Assembly: GCF_003985155.1 (NCBI RefSeq)
Contig: NZ_ML133687.1
Location: 310,001 to 374,000, forward strand
Reading direction: 5' to 3'
From: Rhizobium vallis
GTDB taxonomy: Bacteria; Pseudomonadota; Alphaproteobacteria; Rhizobiales; Rhizobiaceae
Length of the DNA: 64,000 nt
Shown here one piece after another: positions 1 to 9,492 of the stretch (its first letter is position 1; the number at the start of each line of letters is the position of its first letter). A program made the translations under genes and the position numbers. Below the pieces are notes generated by a model. That model saw nothing but the letters and a program-made list of their open reading frames with translations, ran no database searches and was not told where the DNA came from.

Positions 1-42
1 AGGCCGTGGGCAGGAAGATGGAAGCACGAAAGGGATATTCGA

Positions 43-648
43 ATGTCGGTCGCGCGCACCTATTTTCCTGCCTATAGTCACGCAAGAATGGAATCGCCTA
101 TTCATCAGGCGATTCCGAAGGATGCAAGACGGGCGGAGGCGGCCATCCCCAGCGAAGCGGATATCAGGAGCGGCCTGACGGAAAATCTGGCGCGGCTCTG
201 GCGTTATGGTCTCGTTCTCTCGCATCAGCGCGATGTCGCCGACGACCTGGTGCAGGCCACTTGCCTTCGCGCGCTGGAGCGCGCCGATCAATTCATGCCC
301 GGCACGCGGCTCGATCGCTGGCTGTTTTCGATCCTGCATTCGATCTGGCTGAACGAAATCCGTTCCCGCCGGGTGCGGCAGGGCCAAGGGTTCGTCGATG
401 CCGGGGAGGCGCTGACCTTCGACGGTGCCCACAACACCGAAACACATGTGATGGCGGGGCAGGTGCTGAAGCAGGTGAATGCACTGCCCGAGGCGCAGAG
501 GACAGCAGTTTTCCTCGCCTATGTGGAAGGACTTTCCTATCGCGAGGTTGCAGGCATATTGGATATCCCGATCGGAACCGTGATGAGCCGGCTCGCGGCT
601 GCCCGCGCCAAGCTCTCCGGCACCGGACCGGAAGGGGAACGGCAATGA
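43..648 (+). CDS. ECF-family RNA polymerase sigma factor
   Basis: A 201-residue extracytoplasmic-function sigma factor that would direct RNA polymerase to a stress or envelope regulon. Sigma-70 region 2 covers about residues 50-112 (DLVQATCLRAL, then RWLFSILHSIWLNE) and region 4 covers about 143-192, with the helix-turn-helix near LSYREVAGILDIPIGTVMSR. There is no region 3, as expected for ECF factors. The first 45 residues are an uncharacterised extension. The ATG at 43 is preceded by a GAAAGGG ribosome-binding site at 28-34. The stop overlaps the anti-sigma start by four bases (ATGA), so the two are translationally coupled. The left edge leaves too little upstream DNA to see an autoregulated promoter. 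Confidence 0.93.
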   Translation: MSVARTYFPAYSHARMESPIHQAIPKDARRAEAAIPSEADIRSGLTENLARLWRYGLVLSHQRDVADDLVQATCLRALERADQFMPGTRLDRWLFSILHSIWLNEIRSRRVRQGQGFVDAGEALTFDGAHNTETHVMAGQVLKQVNALPEAQRTAVFLAYVEGLSYREVAGILDIPIGTVMSRLAAARAKLSGTGPEGERQ

Positions 649-1442
649 ACACGAAATACACCATTCCCTCTGACGAAGAGCTGACCGCCTTCATCGACGG
701 CGAACTGACGGCCGAAGAGGCCGCGCGCATTCAAACCCTGGTAAACGAAGATCAAAGCGTTGCCGAACGGCTGGAATTTCTGGCCCGCGCCAATCTGCCG
801 TTCGAGCAGGCCTTCGCCCCGCTTCTCTCCGAGGCACCGCGCGCGAAATTGGAGGCGATGCTCGGCGCCATCCCGGCGCAGAACAGCGCAAGCTCCGCTT
901 CCGCATCACCAACCGCCACACGCCGCCGCTTCCTCGGCGCTCTCGCCGCTTCGCTCGTTGCCGGCATCGCCATCGACCGCGCCGTCATCGGGATCGGCAG
1001 AGGCCTTTCGGCAAAGGACGAAAACAGCGAATGGCGCGCCGTGGTGGCCGAATATATCTCGCTCTACTCCGCAGAAACGCTCGCCGGCCCCGTCCCTGCG
1101 AGAGAGGTGCAGGCCAGCCAACTCGCGAGCCTCGACGAAAAGCTCGGCCTCACGCTCTCCCCCGAAGCCGTCTCCCTTCCCGGCATCGATTTCAAACGCG
1201 CTCTGCTCCTGCAATATGACGGCAAACCGCTGGCCCAGATCGCCTACCTCGACCCCGAAACCGGCCCGATGGCGCTGTGTATCGTGCTGTCCGACGCGGG
1301 CCGCAAGGCGCCGGACCTCGAAAGCCGCAAGGGCATGAATGTGGTTTACTGGTCGAGCGAGACGCATGCTTTCATGCTGATCGGGCATGCTGCGGCGGAT
1401 AGGATGACGGCGATTGCGGATGGTGTGCGGGAGAGGGTGTGA
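645..1442 (+). CDS. anti-sigma factor, membrane-anchored
   Basis: 265 residues, starting at the ATG that overlaps the sigma stop; the frame is open further upstream, but that part only mirrors the sigma gene. The N-terminus (EELTAFIDGELTAEEAARI) is the typical short helical sigma-binding region of anti-sigma factors. No HxxxCxxC zinc motif is visible, so it is not a ZAS-type protein. A hydrophobic stretch after RRRFLGALAASLVAGIAI (about residues 93-112) should be a single membrane segment, with the remaining 150 residues on the outer side as a sensor. By family knowledge it would hold the neighbouring ECF factor inactive until a signal arrives. The signal cannot be read from the sequence. Confidence 0.85.
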   Translation: MNTKYTIPSDEELTAFIDGELTAEEAARIQTLVNEDQSVAERLEFLARANLPFEQAFAPLLSEAPRAKLEAMLGAIPAQNSASSASASPTATRRRFLGALAASLVAGIAIDRAVIGIGRGLSAKDENSEWRAVVAEYISLYSAETLAGPVPAREVQASQLASLDEKLGLTLSPEAVSLPGIDFKRALLLQYDGKPLAQIAYLDPETGPMALCIVLSDAGRKAPDLESRKGMNVVYWSSETHAFMLIGHAAADRMTAIADGVRERV

Positions 1443-1470
1443 GGGATTTGCGTAAATACCAGTTCCTGTT

Positions 1471-2442
1471 TTAGTACCGCAGAAAACGACGAAGCAGCTC
1501 TTTTAAAGCAAAAGGCAGATATTGCTGTGCCCAGCGCCTGCGAGTTACGTGCCGCGATGAGCGCAAACCGCCGGAAAATCCTGGAGTAATTTTTCGCACT
1601 CTCTCTAATGTTTGCATGAGCGCGCTTTCATAAGCGAGATAGACCTCGTTAGGTTCTGGGCAAATGGATGTGTAAAAGGTCGAGAGTCGATCGAAACCAC
1701 CATTATCAAGCAGTTGAAACTGATGGAAATGGTAAAAGATCAGCGGTGACGCATCAACAATAATGGCGCCGGTCGCATCCACGCTGAACGCGTGCTTCTC
1801 GTAATTCCACGGCGCAACGCCTGCACCTGGATGCTCTATAATATGACAGTTCTTATATCGGTCCGGCCACTCATCGAGATATTTCTGATCCCCCATTTTT
1901 CCGTCTTCGAGACGATAGTAGCACCATTCGATGCATTGATCGCGCCACCTGGAAAGACAGGCCATTCCTTCTTCGCTGCGTCGGAACGTAACCCACTCTA
2001 CGCAGAATCTACCGTTCACCTCACGATTGCGGAGCCGCGGCGCAAAGCGGTGTTCAATAATCGCAATGGAGCTGTCTCGGATCTCGTCAAAAATCGGCTG
2101 GGTCGGAGAATAAAAGAGAAGATCGGAATCGAGATAGGTAAGTAAATCTATTTCCGGATGGTTTTGGAATATATGCCAGGGAAGGGCGGGCGAAAGCGTC
2201 CAGCAATATTCCGCCACACCACGTGTCTTCTTTGCTTGCAGAAGTTCTTCGGTTTCAACCTCGGCAAGAGAAATGCATGTAACTCCCGCGATATCCAGGC
2301 GGTTCACTATTTCCTTGGTTTGCCGATCCATGCACAGCACGAAGACGTGAGAGCCAGGACTCTGACGCATGAGGCTGTCGATCATGGTAATCCCCTTGAT
2401 GAGGTAACCACTATCGAAGAGCGTGCAGAAGTACTTTGTCAT
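1471..2442 (-). CDS. glycosyltransferase, GT8-like (copy A)
   Basis: A 323-residue putative glycosyltransferase. It opens with YFCTLFDSGYLIKGITM, as GT-A enzymes of the GT8/LgtC type do, and has a metal-binding DSD at about 105-107 (LTYLDSDLLF). Conserved GDQKYLDEWP and APWNYE motifs follow. It is a paralogue of the gene at 12086-13045, sharing the xFCTLFD start, the EYCWT/EFCWT motif, the aspartate box and the GGGVAPWN region. The sugar donor is unknown. It is the last gene of the leftward cluster and converges with the anti-sigma gene. The ATG at 2442 has no clear Shine-Dalgarno sequence, and a run of nine G/C pairs lies just upstream (2460-2468). Confidence 0.8.
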   Translation of the reverse strand: MTKYFCTLFDSGYLIKGITMIDSLMRQSPGSHVFVLCMDRQTKEIVNRLDIAGVTCISLAEVETEELLQAKKTRGVAEYCWTLSPALPWHIFQNHPEIDLLTYLDSDLLFYSPTQPIFDEIRDSSIAIIEHRFAPRLRNREVNGRFCVEWVTFRRSEEGMACLSRWRDQCIEWCYYRLEDGKMGDQKYLDEWPDRYKNCHIIEHPGAGVAPWNYEKHAFSVDATGAIIVDASPLIFYHFHQFQLLDNGGFDRLSTFYTSICPEPNEVYLAYESALMQTLERVRKITPGFSGGLRSSRHVTRRRWAQQYLPFALKELLRRFLRY

Positions 2443-2459
2443 GGTCAGGTCGTCTTTTT

Positions 2460-2468
2460 GGGGGGGGG
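2460..2468. repeat. homopolymeric G9 (C9 on the minus strand) tract before GT8-like gene
   Basis: Nine consecutive G on the plus strand, 17-25 bases upstream of the start of the minus-strand glycosyltransferase that begins at 2442, and directly followed by an A5 run on that strand. It is the only long homopolymer noticed in a short intergenic position here. Tracts like this can slip during replication and alter promoter or leader spacing. Confidence 0.7.
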
Positions 2469-2561
2469 CGATCGGCGAGCCGGCGTTCGAAACACCGTCA
2501 AATAGCTCGCTCGGGAGTACCAGGCAATGTGAATTGTCCGTAGGCCAATGGCCCAGGCGTT

Positions 2562-3524
2562 TTAACCATAGGCGCGCATGGCGTATTCGCCGCCGAGAAA
2601 AGCACGATATGCGTCGGCGATTCCCTCATGGAGACTGATGCTCGGCTTCCAGTTGAAGGATCGCAGTTTTGCCGCACTCATGAGCTTTCGCGGCGTCCCG
2701 TCTGGCTTCGAGAGATCGTGAACAAACTCCCCGGGAAAGCCAACGACATCACAAATAAGCTTTGTCAGTTCCAGGATGGTGACGTCGTCGCCTGATCCGA
2801 CATTGATATGGCTGTCATCTGAATAGACCTTCATGAGATGCACGCACGCATCGGCGCAATCGTCGACGTGCAGGAATTCACGTCGGGGATTTCCTGTACC
2901 CCAGACGGTAATCGTAGGCTCGGCCGACATTTTGGCCTCATGTGCCTTTCGGATCAGCGCTGGCACGACATGGCTGGAGTTAAGATCGAAATTGTCGCCT
3001 GGCCCGTAGAGATTAGTGGGCATAGCCGATATGAAATCCGCACCGTGCTGGCGGCGATAGGCCTGACACAGTTTGATGCCCGCGATCTTTGCAATGGCAT
3101 ACCATTCATTGGTCGGTTCCAACATGCCGGTCAGCAACGCTTCCTCTACGATCGGCTGGTTGGCGAATTTGGGATAGATGCAACTTGAACCCAAAAACAG
3201 CAGCTTTTCTACTCCGGCTTTATATGCGCCATGGATGATGTTCGCTTCCATCATCAAATTGTCGTATAGAAAATCGGCAGGAAACTGGTCGTTGGCAAGG
3301 ATGCCGCCAACCTTGGCAGCCGCAAGAAAGACCGCCTGCGGGCGGAGCGACGTCATCCAGGCTTCGACCTGCGCTTGGCTGCGAAGATCGACATCCTTGC
3401 GATCCGTTGTCAATATTTCGCAACCTTCGCTCCGCAGCCGGCGGACAATGGCCGAACCCACCATGCCCTTATGACCGGCAATCCAGACTCGTTTACCCGC
3501 GAGGCTGTAGAGGATTTCAGACAT
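2562..3524 (-). CDS. fcl: GDP-L-fucose synthase (GDP-4-keto-6-deoxymannose 3,5-epimerase/4-reductase)
   Basis: A 320-residue extended short-chain dehydrogenase. The NAD(P)-binding glycine motif GHKGMVGS lies at about 17-24 and the catalytic YAIAK at 142-146. The GSSCIYP motif (Ser/Cys region) and the [11 protein letters not shown] stretch are characteristic of WcaG/Fcl. It converts the product of Gmd to GDP-L-fucose with NADPH. I start at the ATG at 3524, which overlaps the end of gmd by eight bases; a GTG at 3545 would add seven residues with no family support. It sits directly downstream of gmd, as usual. A different 4-reductase specificity cannot be excluded from sequence alone. Confidence 0.93.
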   Translation of the reverse strand: MSEILYSLAGKRVWIAGHKGMVGSAIVRRLRSEGCEILTTDRKDVDLRSQAQVEAWMTSLRPQAVFLAAAKVGGILANDQFPADFLYDNLMMEANIIHGAYKAGVEKLLFLGSSCIYPKFANQPIVEEALLTGMLEPTNEWYAIAKIAGIKLCQAYRRQHGADFISAMPTNLYGPGDNFDLNSSHVVPALIRKAHEAKMSAEPTITVWGTGNPRREFLHVDDCADACVHLMKVYSDDSHINVGSGDDVTILELTKLICDVVGFPGEFVHDLSKPDGTPRKLMSAAKLRSFNWKPSISLHEGIADAYRAFLGGEYAMRAYG

Positions 3525-4620
3525 TGACCAAGCCCTTGTTGCCACCGTCGTCGAAATGCGTACGAGCCATGACCTTCAAGTCTTCGCGTACCATTTCCTC
3601 GACCAGCTGCTTGAGACCGATTTCATGTTTCCAGCCTAGCTTTTCTTGCGCCTTGCGGGGATCTCCAATCAGCAGCTCTACCTCCGTAGGGCGGAAATAG
3701 CGAGGATCGACTTCAACGATGGGGCGGCCGGTTGTGGTGTTGTATCCCTTTTCATTGACCCCTTCGCCCTTCCACTCGAGGGTAATCCCGACTTCAGCAA
3801 AAGATTTTTCAACGAAACTGCGTACCGTGTGGGTCTCGCCGGTTGCCAGAACATAATCGTCCGGCTGATCTTGCTGCAGCATAAGCCACATGCCGCGTAC
3901 ATATTCGCGAGCGTGTCCCCAGTCGCGCCTGGCATCCAGGTTGCCGAGATAAAGTTTGTCTTGAAGGCCCAGATATATTGCTGCTGCCGCGCGCGTAATC
4001 TTGCGCGTCACAAAGGTCTCACCGCGAATTGGACTTTCGTGGTTGAAGAGGATGCCGTTGGATGCATGAATTCCATAGGCTTCGCGATAGTTAACTACGA
4101 TCCAATATGCATATAATTTGGCGACTGCGTATGGGCTGCGTGGATAGAAAGGCGTCGTTTCGCTTTGGGGTACTTCCTGCACCTTTCCATAAAGCTCAGA
4201 TGTGGATGCTTGGTAAAAGCGCGTCTTCTTCGTTAGTCCCAGGAGACGAATCGCCTCGAGGGCACGCAGCGTGCCGATGCCGTCGGCGTTTGCAGTATAT
4301 TCTGGGGTCTCAAAACTGACCTGCACATGGCTCTGCGCTGCAAGGTTGTAGATCTCGTCCGGTTGGGTTTCCTGAATAATACGGATGAGGTTAGTCGAAT
4401 CCGTCAGGTCGCCGTAGTGTAGAATAAAGCGCGGGTCCTCTACATGCGGATCTTCGTAAAGATGCTCTATTCGAGACGTGTTGAATGACGAGGATCGGCG
4501 CTTGACGCCATGAACGATATAGTTTTTCTCTAGCAGAAGCTCAGAAAGATACGCCCCGTCCTGTCCGGTCACGCCCGTTATCAACGCCACCTTCTGATCG
4601 CCATGCCTCGTCTGTTTCAT
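3517..4620 (-). CDS. gmd: GDP-mannose 4,6-dehydratase
   Basis: A 367-residue extended SDR enzyme that makes GDP-4-dehydro-6-deoxy-D-mannose from GDP-mannose, the first step towards GDP-fucose. The nucleotide motif [10 protein letters not shown] starts at 17, followed by the family hallmark [21 protein letters not shown] and the catalytic YAVAK (164-168) are present, and [17 protein letters not shown] is diagnostic of Gmd. Length is normal. The ATG at 4620 is preferred over an in-frame TTG at 4641. The fcl gene follows with an eight-base overlap, so the pair is probably coupled. The 134 bases upstream (4621-4754) separate it from the next gene and could carry an internal promoter. Confidence 0.96.
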   Translation of the reverse strand: MKQTRHGDQKVALITGVTGQDGAYLSELLLEKNYIVHGVKRRSSSFNTSRIEHLYEDPHVEDPRFILHYGDLTDSTNLIRIIQETQPDEIYNLAAQSHVQVSFETPEYTANADGIGTLRALEAIRLLGLTKKTRFYQASTSELYGKVQEVPQSETTPFYPRSPYAVAKLYAYWIVVNYREAYGIHASNGILFNHESPIRGETFVTRKITRAAAAIYLGLQDKLYLGNLDARRDWGHAREYVRGMWLMLQQDQPDDYVLATGETHTVRSFVEKSFAEVGITLEWKGEGVNEKGYNTTTGRPIVEVDPRYFRPTEVELLIGDPRKAQEKLGWKHEIGLKQLVEEMVREDLKVMARTHFDDGGNKGLVNV

Positions 4621-4754
4621 AAGTCTCGTTTCCCGATACAATAGATTTGCGGTTCAAGCGCGGACCGGTGCGTCATTAGCTTGTTGTGGCGACATAGCGT
4701 AAAATGCAATCATTGGCACCCCCGGAATGCTACGATAACGCATCCGGTATCAGC

Positions 4755-5552
4755 TCAGTCTCGATTTTCTTGCTTCTTTCGTAGAAATTGCTGCAGCCGG
4801 TTTAGAAGCTTAGGCACCCAGAATCCGAGCGGGGAGACTTTGAGGCCATGCACTGCCAACGCCTGGAGAACTTCGGTATTTTGCCGCAGAATGTTGCTGA
4901 AGTTCTTGTTCGTCGCTCCCCCCAGACGCATCTTTACCAATACCTTGGGAATATAGAGGGAGGTGATGCGAGCTTTTTCGAGAAATCGCATCATCAATTC
5001 GATATCAGCTCCTAGAGAATAGCGTAAATCGAAGCCGCCATATTGCGCGTAGACCGCGCGGCGGACATAAAAGGTCGGATGCGGCGGCGACCACCCTCGG
5101 CGGAAGGTCCCGATCTTAAACATGGAGGACTTCCAATAGCGAACCTGCCGAGTGGGATCTTGCTGCGAAACGTAGATCAGGTCGCCATAGCAGCAATCGA
5201 GTTCTTCACTCTCAAGTGCTTTGGCGATCGTTTCGAGCGTTCGATTGCCCGCGAACATATCGTCCGCATTGAGGAAACCGATGATGTCTCCCGACGCCCG
5301 CGCGATTCCCTTGTTCATTGCGTCATAGATGCCCTTATCGGGGCCCGAGAAAACGGTGCGGCCACCGGCTGCAGCGACGATCGCCAGGGTTGCATCCGTT
5401 GAACCACCATCGATGATCAGGTGTTCGAAGTCACGGAACGTCTGCGCGTCGATGGAGGCCAATGTGCTTGCTATGGTCTTTTCCGAATTCCAGCAGACAG
5501 TAATCAATGTGATGCGGGGGCGCGAAGCGCCAACGGGGCCGGCTATCATCAT
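4755..5552 (-). CDS. glycosyltransferase family 2 (WcaA/WcaE type)
   Basis: 265 residues of a GT-A fold family 2 enzyme. It begins with ITLITVCWNSEKTIASTL and has the nucleotide-binding IDGGSTDAT. GPDKGIYDAMNKG (about 70-82) and the metal-site FLNADD (93-98) follow. The GIYDAMNKG signature is shared with the colanic-acid WcaE and O-antigen WbbD-like branch of GT2. It would add one sugar to the growing glycan on the cytoplasmic face. Tandem ATG codons at 5552 and 5549 are both possible starts. It ends about 130 bases before gmd; this is one of the few real gaps in the cluster. Confidence 0.87.
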   Translation of the reverse strand: MMIAGPVGASRPRITLITVCWNSEKTIASTLASIDAQTFRDFEHLIIDGGSTDATLAIVAAAGGRTVFSGPDKGIYDAMNKGIARASGDIIGFLNADDMFAGNRTLETIAKALESEELDCCYGDLIYVSQQDPTRQVRYWKSSMFKIGTFRRGWSPPHPTFYVRRAVYAQYGGFDLRYSLGADIELMMRFLEKARITSLYIPKVLVKMRLGGATNKNFSNILRQNTEVLQALAVHGLKVSPLGFWVPKLLNRLQQFLRKKQENRD

Positions 5553-5591
5553 GAAAGTGTCGCAGCCATTATCGAAATAGCCAAGCGGTGG

Positions 5592-6404
5592 TCATACATG
5601 CGACGACTCCGATTTGCGGCAGAGGATACTGACGACTTCAGAAGGGCCGCGCGGTGTTTGCTCGGTCGACAGGGTCGCCGTTTGAATAATTTCGAGCCCA
5701 TGGTCGGCTGCCAGTCGATAGAACAATGTATCGGAAAGGTGAATTTCGATCGTCTCAATGCCGTAAGCCACCTTTGTGAAGACTTCGGTCGGCCTGCCAA
5801 TCACCAAGGGTGTGCGGTGAAATAGCACGAGGTCGCGCGCAACACGCGCCGTCTCGGCTATTGCCGTTGCATAGTCCGGAATGTGTAGCAGGCAGCAACC
5901 TGAGACAACGGTGTCGAAAGACGCATCAGGATAAGTCAGTTGCGTTGCATCTTCGACCCGGAAATCAAGTCTGGGATAAAGATTTCGTGCCATTTCTATG
6001 AAATAGGACGAATAGTCACATCCGCTGTAAGCGAAAGGAAGCCCGCGAAGTCTTAGGACGTCAGAATAGTATCCACTGGAACAGCCGATCTCGAGAAGGC
6101 TTCGCGACTGCCCCGCTGACGCGTGTGGTCTGAGCAAATCGACAAAGACATCGAAGGCTTGTACGGATTTGCCGGAGGCGAAATCCCACAACTGCTTGTC
6201 GACCAGTTGTCGCTGGCGAGCGGGAATGTTCTCGTCCGTCCAGGATTTCGCAAGCCGCTCGGCTTCCACCGAAACCTTGTTCCCAGCGACGAGGGAGTAT
6301 TGCGACGATACGCTAAACCGCGGGTCGACAAAACTCATCAGCAGTTTGGCAGCATCCCGCAACCGAGGGTGTCGCATCAGCAGATGACGTGCCATGTTTT
6401 TCAT
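5592..6404 (-). CDS. class I SAM-dependent methyltransferase
   Basis: 270 residues with a class I (Rossmann-like) methyltransferase core. Motif I is LLEIGCSSGYY at about 103-113; an acidic residue follows in YSGCDYSS, and the post-I and II regions include YPDASFDTVVSGCCLLHI. An N-terminal stretch of about 90 residues precedes the core. The target is unknown; the setting among glycosyltransferases suggests a sugar hydroxyl or amino group of the glycan. The start overlaps the stop of the preceding CgeB-like gene by four bases (ATGA), so the two are probably coupled. Confidence 0.8.
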   Translation of the reverse strand: MKNMARHLLMRHPRLRDAAKLLMSFVDPRFSVSSQYSLVAGNKVSVEAERLAKSWTDENIPARQRQLVDKQLWDFASGKSVQAFDVFVDLLRPHASAGQSRSLLEIGCSSGYYSDVLRLRGLPFAYSGCDYSSYFIEMARNLYPRLDFRVEDATQLTYPDASFDTVVSGCCLLHIPDYATAIAETARVARDLVLFHRTPLVIGRPTEVFTKVAYGIETIEIHLSDTLFYRLAADHGLEIIQTATLSTEQTPRGPSEVVSILCRKSESSHV

Positions 6405-7543
6405 GCATGCCTTCCCCGGCCGTCAATGTGACGACCGAGAATACCGATGAGCTCGTGCATGCGGTGCTCATAGGTATGTTCGCTGAATGTCCGCCGCTGG
6501 CCAGCCGCCGCAATTTGGTTGATCTCGTCATGCTCTAGCAGCAGTCGATTTATTTGTTTCACAGCATCGCGCGCATCCGAATAGGACACCACTTCCTGCC
6601 CTTCGACAAAAAGATCGCCGAGATTACTCTTGCTATCGGTCAGAAGGAGCGCGCCGACGCCTGTTGCTTCGTAGAGTCGCATATTGTTGGCATATTTTTC
6701 TGCGACCGCGATATGTCGGTTGATCGTAATACGGCTCCGCGCGAGCGCGCGATACATATCAAGGCCCCAGACTTCGCCCCGGTGAGCGGCAAGAATAGGC
6801 GAGCCTTGTGGCAGGTTATTTGCTCCATAACCGAAGAATGCGATATTCGTGTTGCGGGCGAGATGTTCGAGGATGGGGATTGCGTTCTTGTGATGAGCGC
6901 TGATGCCGCCAACGAACGAAATATCAATATCCTTCTCGACGGCGCCCAGTTCATCGAGAACCCGGCGCTCGAAAGCGATGCGAAAATATTCCGATCTGAT
7001 GCCTAGCGCCTGTATGCGCTCTACAAAATGTGGAAAGGAGGTGAGAATAAGGTCATAGCCGGAAAGAAAATCCGATGGTGGCAGGGGGGAGGCGATCTGA
7101 CCGACGATCAAGCGTATGTCGCTTTTCAACTCTTTCAGGACACGGCCTGGGAAAAAGCTGAGATCTTGGCAATAAAGGACATCGGGCTTCAATTTGCGGA
7201 TCTGAGCGACGGCAACGTCGAGCAGACCTGGCATAGAGGAGAGCAATGGACCGATCAGCGGCACTCGAAAGAAGCGATGCGGTATTTTCAGTGAAAACTC
7301 GCGAATGTGAAAGTCGTTCTCGCGAGCCCATGCCATTTGTAACGGCACACAATTACCGATCAGATCATGCGCCTCCCAGCCGAGATTATTGAGATGGCGG
7401 GAATAAAAATCCGATGTGCCGAAGAATTGCGAGAGCAAGTTGCGCCGCTGGTCCTCAAAGCTTCTATCGGCGAGCTTAGGGTTGGCGGCGTAATGTCGCG
7501 TGAGAAATTGCCGATAGTAGGTATCGAAAATGACAATCCGCAT
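6401..7543 (-). CDS. CgeB-like glycosyltransferase (copy A)
   Basis: A 380-residue putative GT-B glycosyltransferase of the group that includes spore-coat CgeB. The N-terminus MRIVIFDTYYRQFL and the C-terminal half resemble this family (SFVGGISAHHKNAIPILEHL, then RITINRHIAVAEKYANNMR and LYEATGVGALLLTD). It is a clear paralogue of the gene at 30487-31662; AEKYANNMRLYEATGVGALL matches AENFANNMRLYEATGMGALL almost exactly. The ATG at 7543 is chosen because homologous sequence starts there; the frame extends ten codons further upstream. The stop overlaps the next methyltransferase start by four bases. Donor and acceptor are unknown. Confidence 0.8.
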   Translation of the reverse strand: MRIVIFDTYYRQFLTRHYAANPKLADRSFEDQRRNLLSQFFGTSDFYSRHLNNLGWEAHDLIGNCVPLQMAWARENDFHIREFSLKIPHRFFRVPLIGPLLSSMPGLLDVAVAQIRKLKPDVLYCQDLSFFPGRVLKELKSDIRLIVGQIASPLPPSDFLSGYDLILTSFPHFVERIQALGIRSEYFRIAFERRVLDELGAVEKDIDISFVGGISAHHKNAIPILEHLARNTNIAFFGYGANNLPQGSPILAAHRGEVWGLDMYRALARSRITINRHIAVAEKYANNMRLYEATGVGALLLTDSKSNLGDLFVEGQEVVSYSDARDAVKQINRLLLEHDEINQIAAAGQRRTFSEHTYEHRMHELIGILGRHIDGRGRHA

Positions 7544-7615
7544 CCAAATGTTGCTTCCTTTGCTGCCGCCCACTTAGCCGATCGGCAGATCGTACGAGCT
7601 ATTGAAGCCTGGCAC

Positions 7616-8647
7616 TTAGTCTTGTTTATGCAGAACGACGAGAAGGCTGTCGCCGAGACCTAGGCGATCGACCAGCCTGTTGAGACGCGTCATCGTTCTG
7701 CCGGCTGTGCCGGAAACACGCGATGCGAAGCGGTTTTTCCACCGCATCGCGAATGAACTTGTTGAGGGAACCGAAGGGCCGCGTCCCGTCCATGCCGAAG
7801 ATGCCTGTCCTTCAGCGGTAACGTCACCGAATGCCCGCAACTGCAGGATCGTCCAGACATTTGGCGTGATCGTCCTCATGCTTGCCACCCGATAGCCGGT
7901 CTTGGCAGCAATGAGGCCGAAAGACTTCTTATTATAGTGGTGCAAATGGTAGGGGATATGCCAGTTTATCCATTTCCCACGGGAAACCTTGCGGTTCAGC
8001 GATCCCGTATTGGGAAATGCAAGAATGACCTTGCCACCCGGGGCAAGCCTCTCGCGCACGATGCGCAGAAGTGCCAGTGGTTCAGGCACATGTTCTATGA
8101 CCTGGTTGAGTACGATCAAATCAAAGGTGCGACCGGGAAAGGGATTGTCATGGATGCTGCCGATGTGCACATCGAGACCAAAATGCTCGGCGATCGCTCG
8201 AACATTCGGATCGGCCTCGATGCCAAACGCCGTACCGCCAAGATTGCGAACCTCAAGCAGTGAAACACATGAGCCGCAACCGATGTCGAGCACATTTTGA
8301 CCGGGAAGGACGGCGTAATGCCCTTGGTTGTCGGTGCCTTCGCGATACCGTTTCTCCGACGCCCCAGGCGCCAAGACCAGTGCCGCTTCTCGCTCGATCG
8401 CACCGAGATCGACATTGCCGCGTGGGTAGTAACGACTATAGAGACCGGGAAGATCATCTTCCGACAGGGGCGGAGAAGTGACCATTTGACCGCAATTTTC
8501 GCACTTCAAAACAGAGAATATTCCGGGGCTGCCATAACGATCATCCCAGATACGGTCGATGAGAGGCTCATTCTTACCGCCACACGCGATACATGCCCCG
8601 ATGTTACCTGCTGCCATGAAGATCCGTCTCGCTCTCAATATACTCAT
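7616..8647 (-). CDS. zinc-ribbon-containing class I methyltransferase
   Basis: 343 residues. The N-terminus carries two CxxC knuckles (C19/C22 in CIACGG and C49/C52 in CENCGQ), the zinc-binding domain seen in sugar C-methyltransferases and related enzymes. A SAM-binding core follows (NVLDIGCGSC, then LIVLNQVIEHVPEPLALL and LAPGGKVILAFPN). The HIPYHLHHYNKKSF stretch is typical of this methyltransferase group. The ATG at 8647 is chosen because it overlaps the stop of the upstream GT2 gene as ATGA. It could C- or O-methylate a nucleotide-linked sugar or a finished residue. The domain order is seen; the substrate is inferred only. Confidence 0.85.
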   Translation of the reverse strand: MSILRARRIFMAAGNIGACIACGGKNEPLIDRIWDDRYGSPGIFSVLKCENCGQMVTSPPLSEDDLPGLYSRYYPRGNVDLGAIEREAALVLAPGASEKRYREGTDNQGHYAVLPGQNVLDIGCGSCVSLLEVRNLGGTAFGIEADPNVRAIAEHFGLDVHIGSIHDNPFPGRTFDLIVLNQVIEHVPEPLALLRIVRERLAPGGKVILAFPNTGSLNRKVSRGKWINWHIPYHLHHYNKKSFGLIAAKTGYRVASMRTITPNVWTILQLRAFGDVTAEGQASSAWTGRGPSVPSTSSFAMRWKNRFASRVSGTAGRTMTRLNRLVDRLGLGDSLLVVLHKQD

Positions 8648-9492
8648 CGTCTGAGGCCCTGCCATATAGCTTTAGCAAGCAGCCGTAAAGGTGCAGTCAG
8701 ACGTTGCATCGGTGTCCCAACCAAGCAGAAAAATGTCAGAGTATGGCGCAGGTTTCTCGATGAGCGGATGCTAAAAAAACGCTGCCATAAGTTCATTCCC
8801 TCCGTTGAATTGCCGTAGACTGGAGGGGAAACGACAAAACCTTCGCGCGACACGACCAGACGCACTCCTGCGCGTCGAAAGCGCATCGACAATTCGTAAT
8901 CCGCAAAATAATGCGGCAAAAGTTTTGGCACCAAAGTTCCATATTGACCGAAAACACTGACCGGAAAGAGTGTGCCTCGGCCAGAAAGCGCATCTGGAAA
9001 ATAGAATGCAGCCGGATCTGCCCGCTCAATCGCCGAGAGTTCGTCGACGATATCTGTGACCCGCATACGAGCAACATCGATACGCGCCCCGATGCTGACA
9101 AGCGGTGGCTGGGCGCTCTCATCATGAATCATGCTGCCAACTGCGGCATCGCCATTCTCGCGACTCGATCGAACTAGAGCGTCGACATATCCGGGGGAAA
9201 AAGACGTGTCATTATTTAGAAATAGAATGTAGTCGCTCTTTGAGCAAAGTGGCAGCGTGTATTGCAAGCCGCGCTCCATTGCTCCACCCCAAAAAAGGGT
9301 TCCGTCACCTTTCAATTCAACCAGATCAGGTTGCTCGGCGAGGTATTCGGCCGTGCCGTCAGTTGATCCGTCGTTGATCACGACAATAACGAGCTTTGCC
9401 TCGGTTTCTTGAGCCCGCAGGCACTCTACCATCGCCTTGGTATGATGCAGCCTGTTGAAAACGGGAACGAGAGCAAAGACGCTAAAACTCAC
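8644..9492 (-). CDS. glycosyltransferase family 2 (rhamnosyltransferase-like)
   Basis: 282 residues of a GT2 enzyme: VFALVPVFNRLHHTKAMVEC, then VINDGSTDGT and the metal-site YILFLNNDT (about 109-117). The central DALSGRGTLFP and the HYFADYELSMRFRRAG region match dTDP-rhamnosyltransferase-like GT2 proteins. The start is GTG at 9492, overlapping the preceding ketoisomerase stop (GTGA). Being next to the dTDP-3-amino-sugar genes, it is a reasonable candidate to transfer that sugar, but this is inference from position only. Confidence 0.85.
   Translation of the reverse strand: MSFSVFALVPVFNRLHHTKAMVECLRAQETEAKLVIVVINDGSTDGTAEYLAEQPDLVELKGDGTLFWGGAMERGLQYTLPLCSKSDYILFLNNDTSFSPGYVDALVRSSRENGDAAVGSMIHDESAQPPLVSIGARIDVARMRVTDIVDELSAIERADPAAFYFPDALSGRGTLFPVSVFGQYGTLVPKLLPHYFADYELSMRFRRAGVRLVVSREGFVVSPPVYGNSTEGMNLWQRFFSIRSSRNLRHTLTFFCLVGTPMQRLTAPLRLLAKAIWQGLRR

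Noticed and set aside
261..644. N-terminal extension of the anti-sigma frame
   Set aside because: It only mirrors the sigma gene in another frame; the ATG at 645 overlaps the sigma stop as expected.
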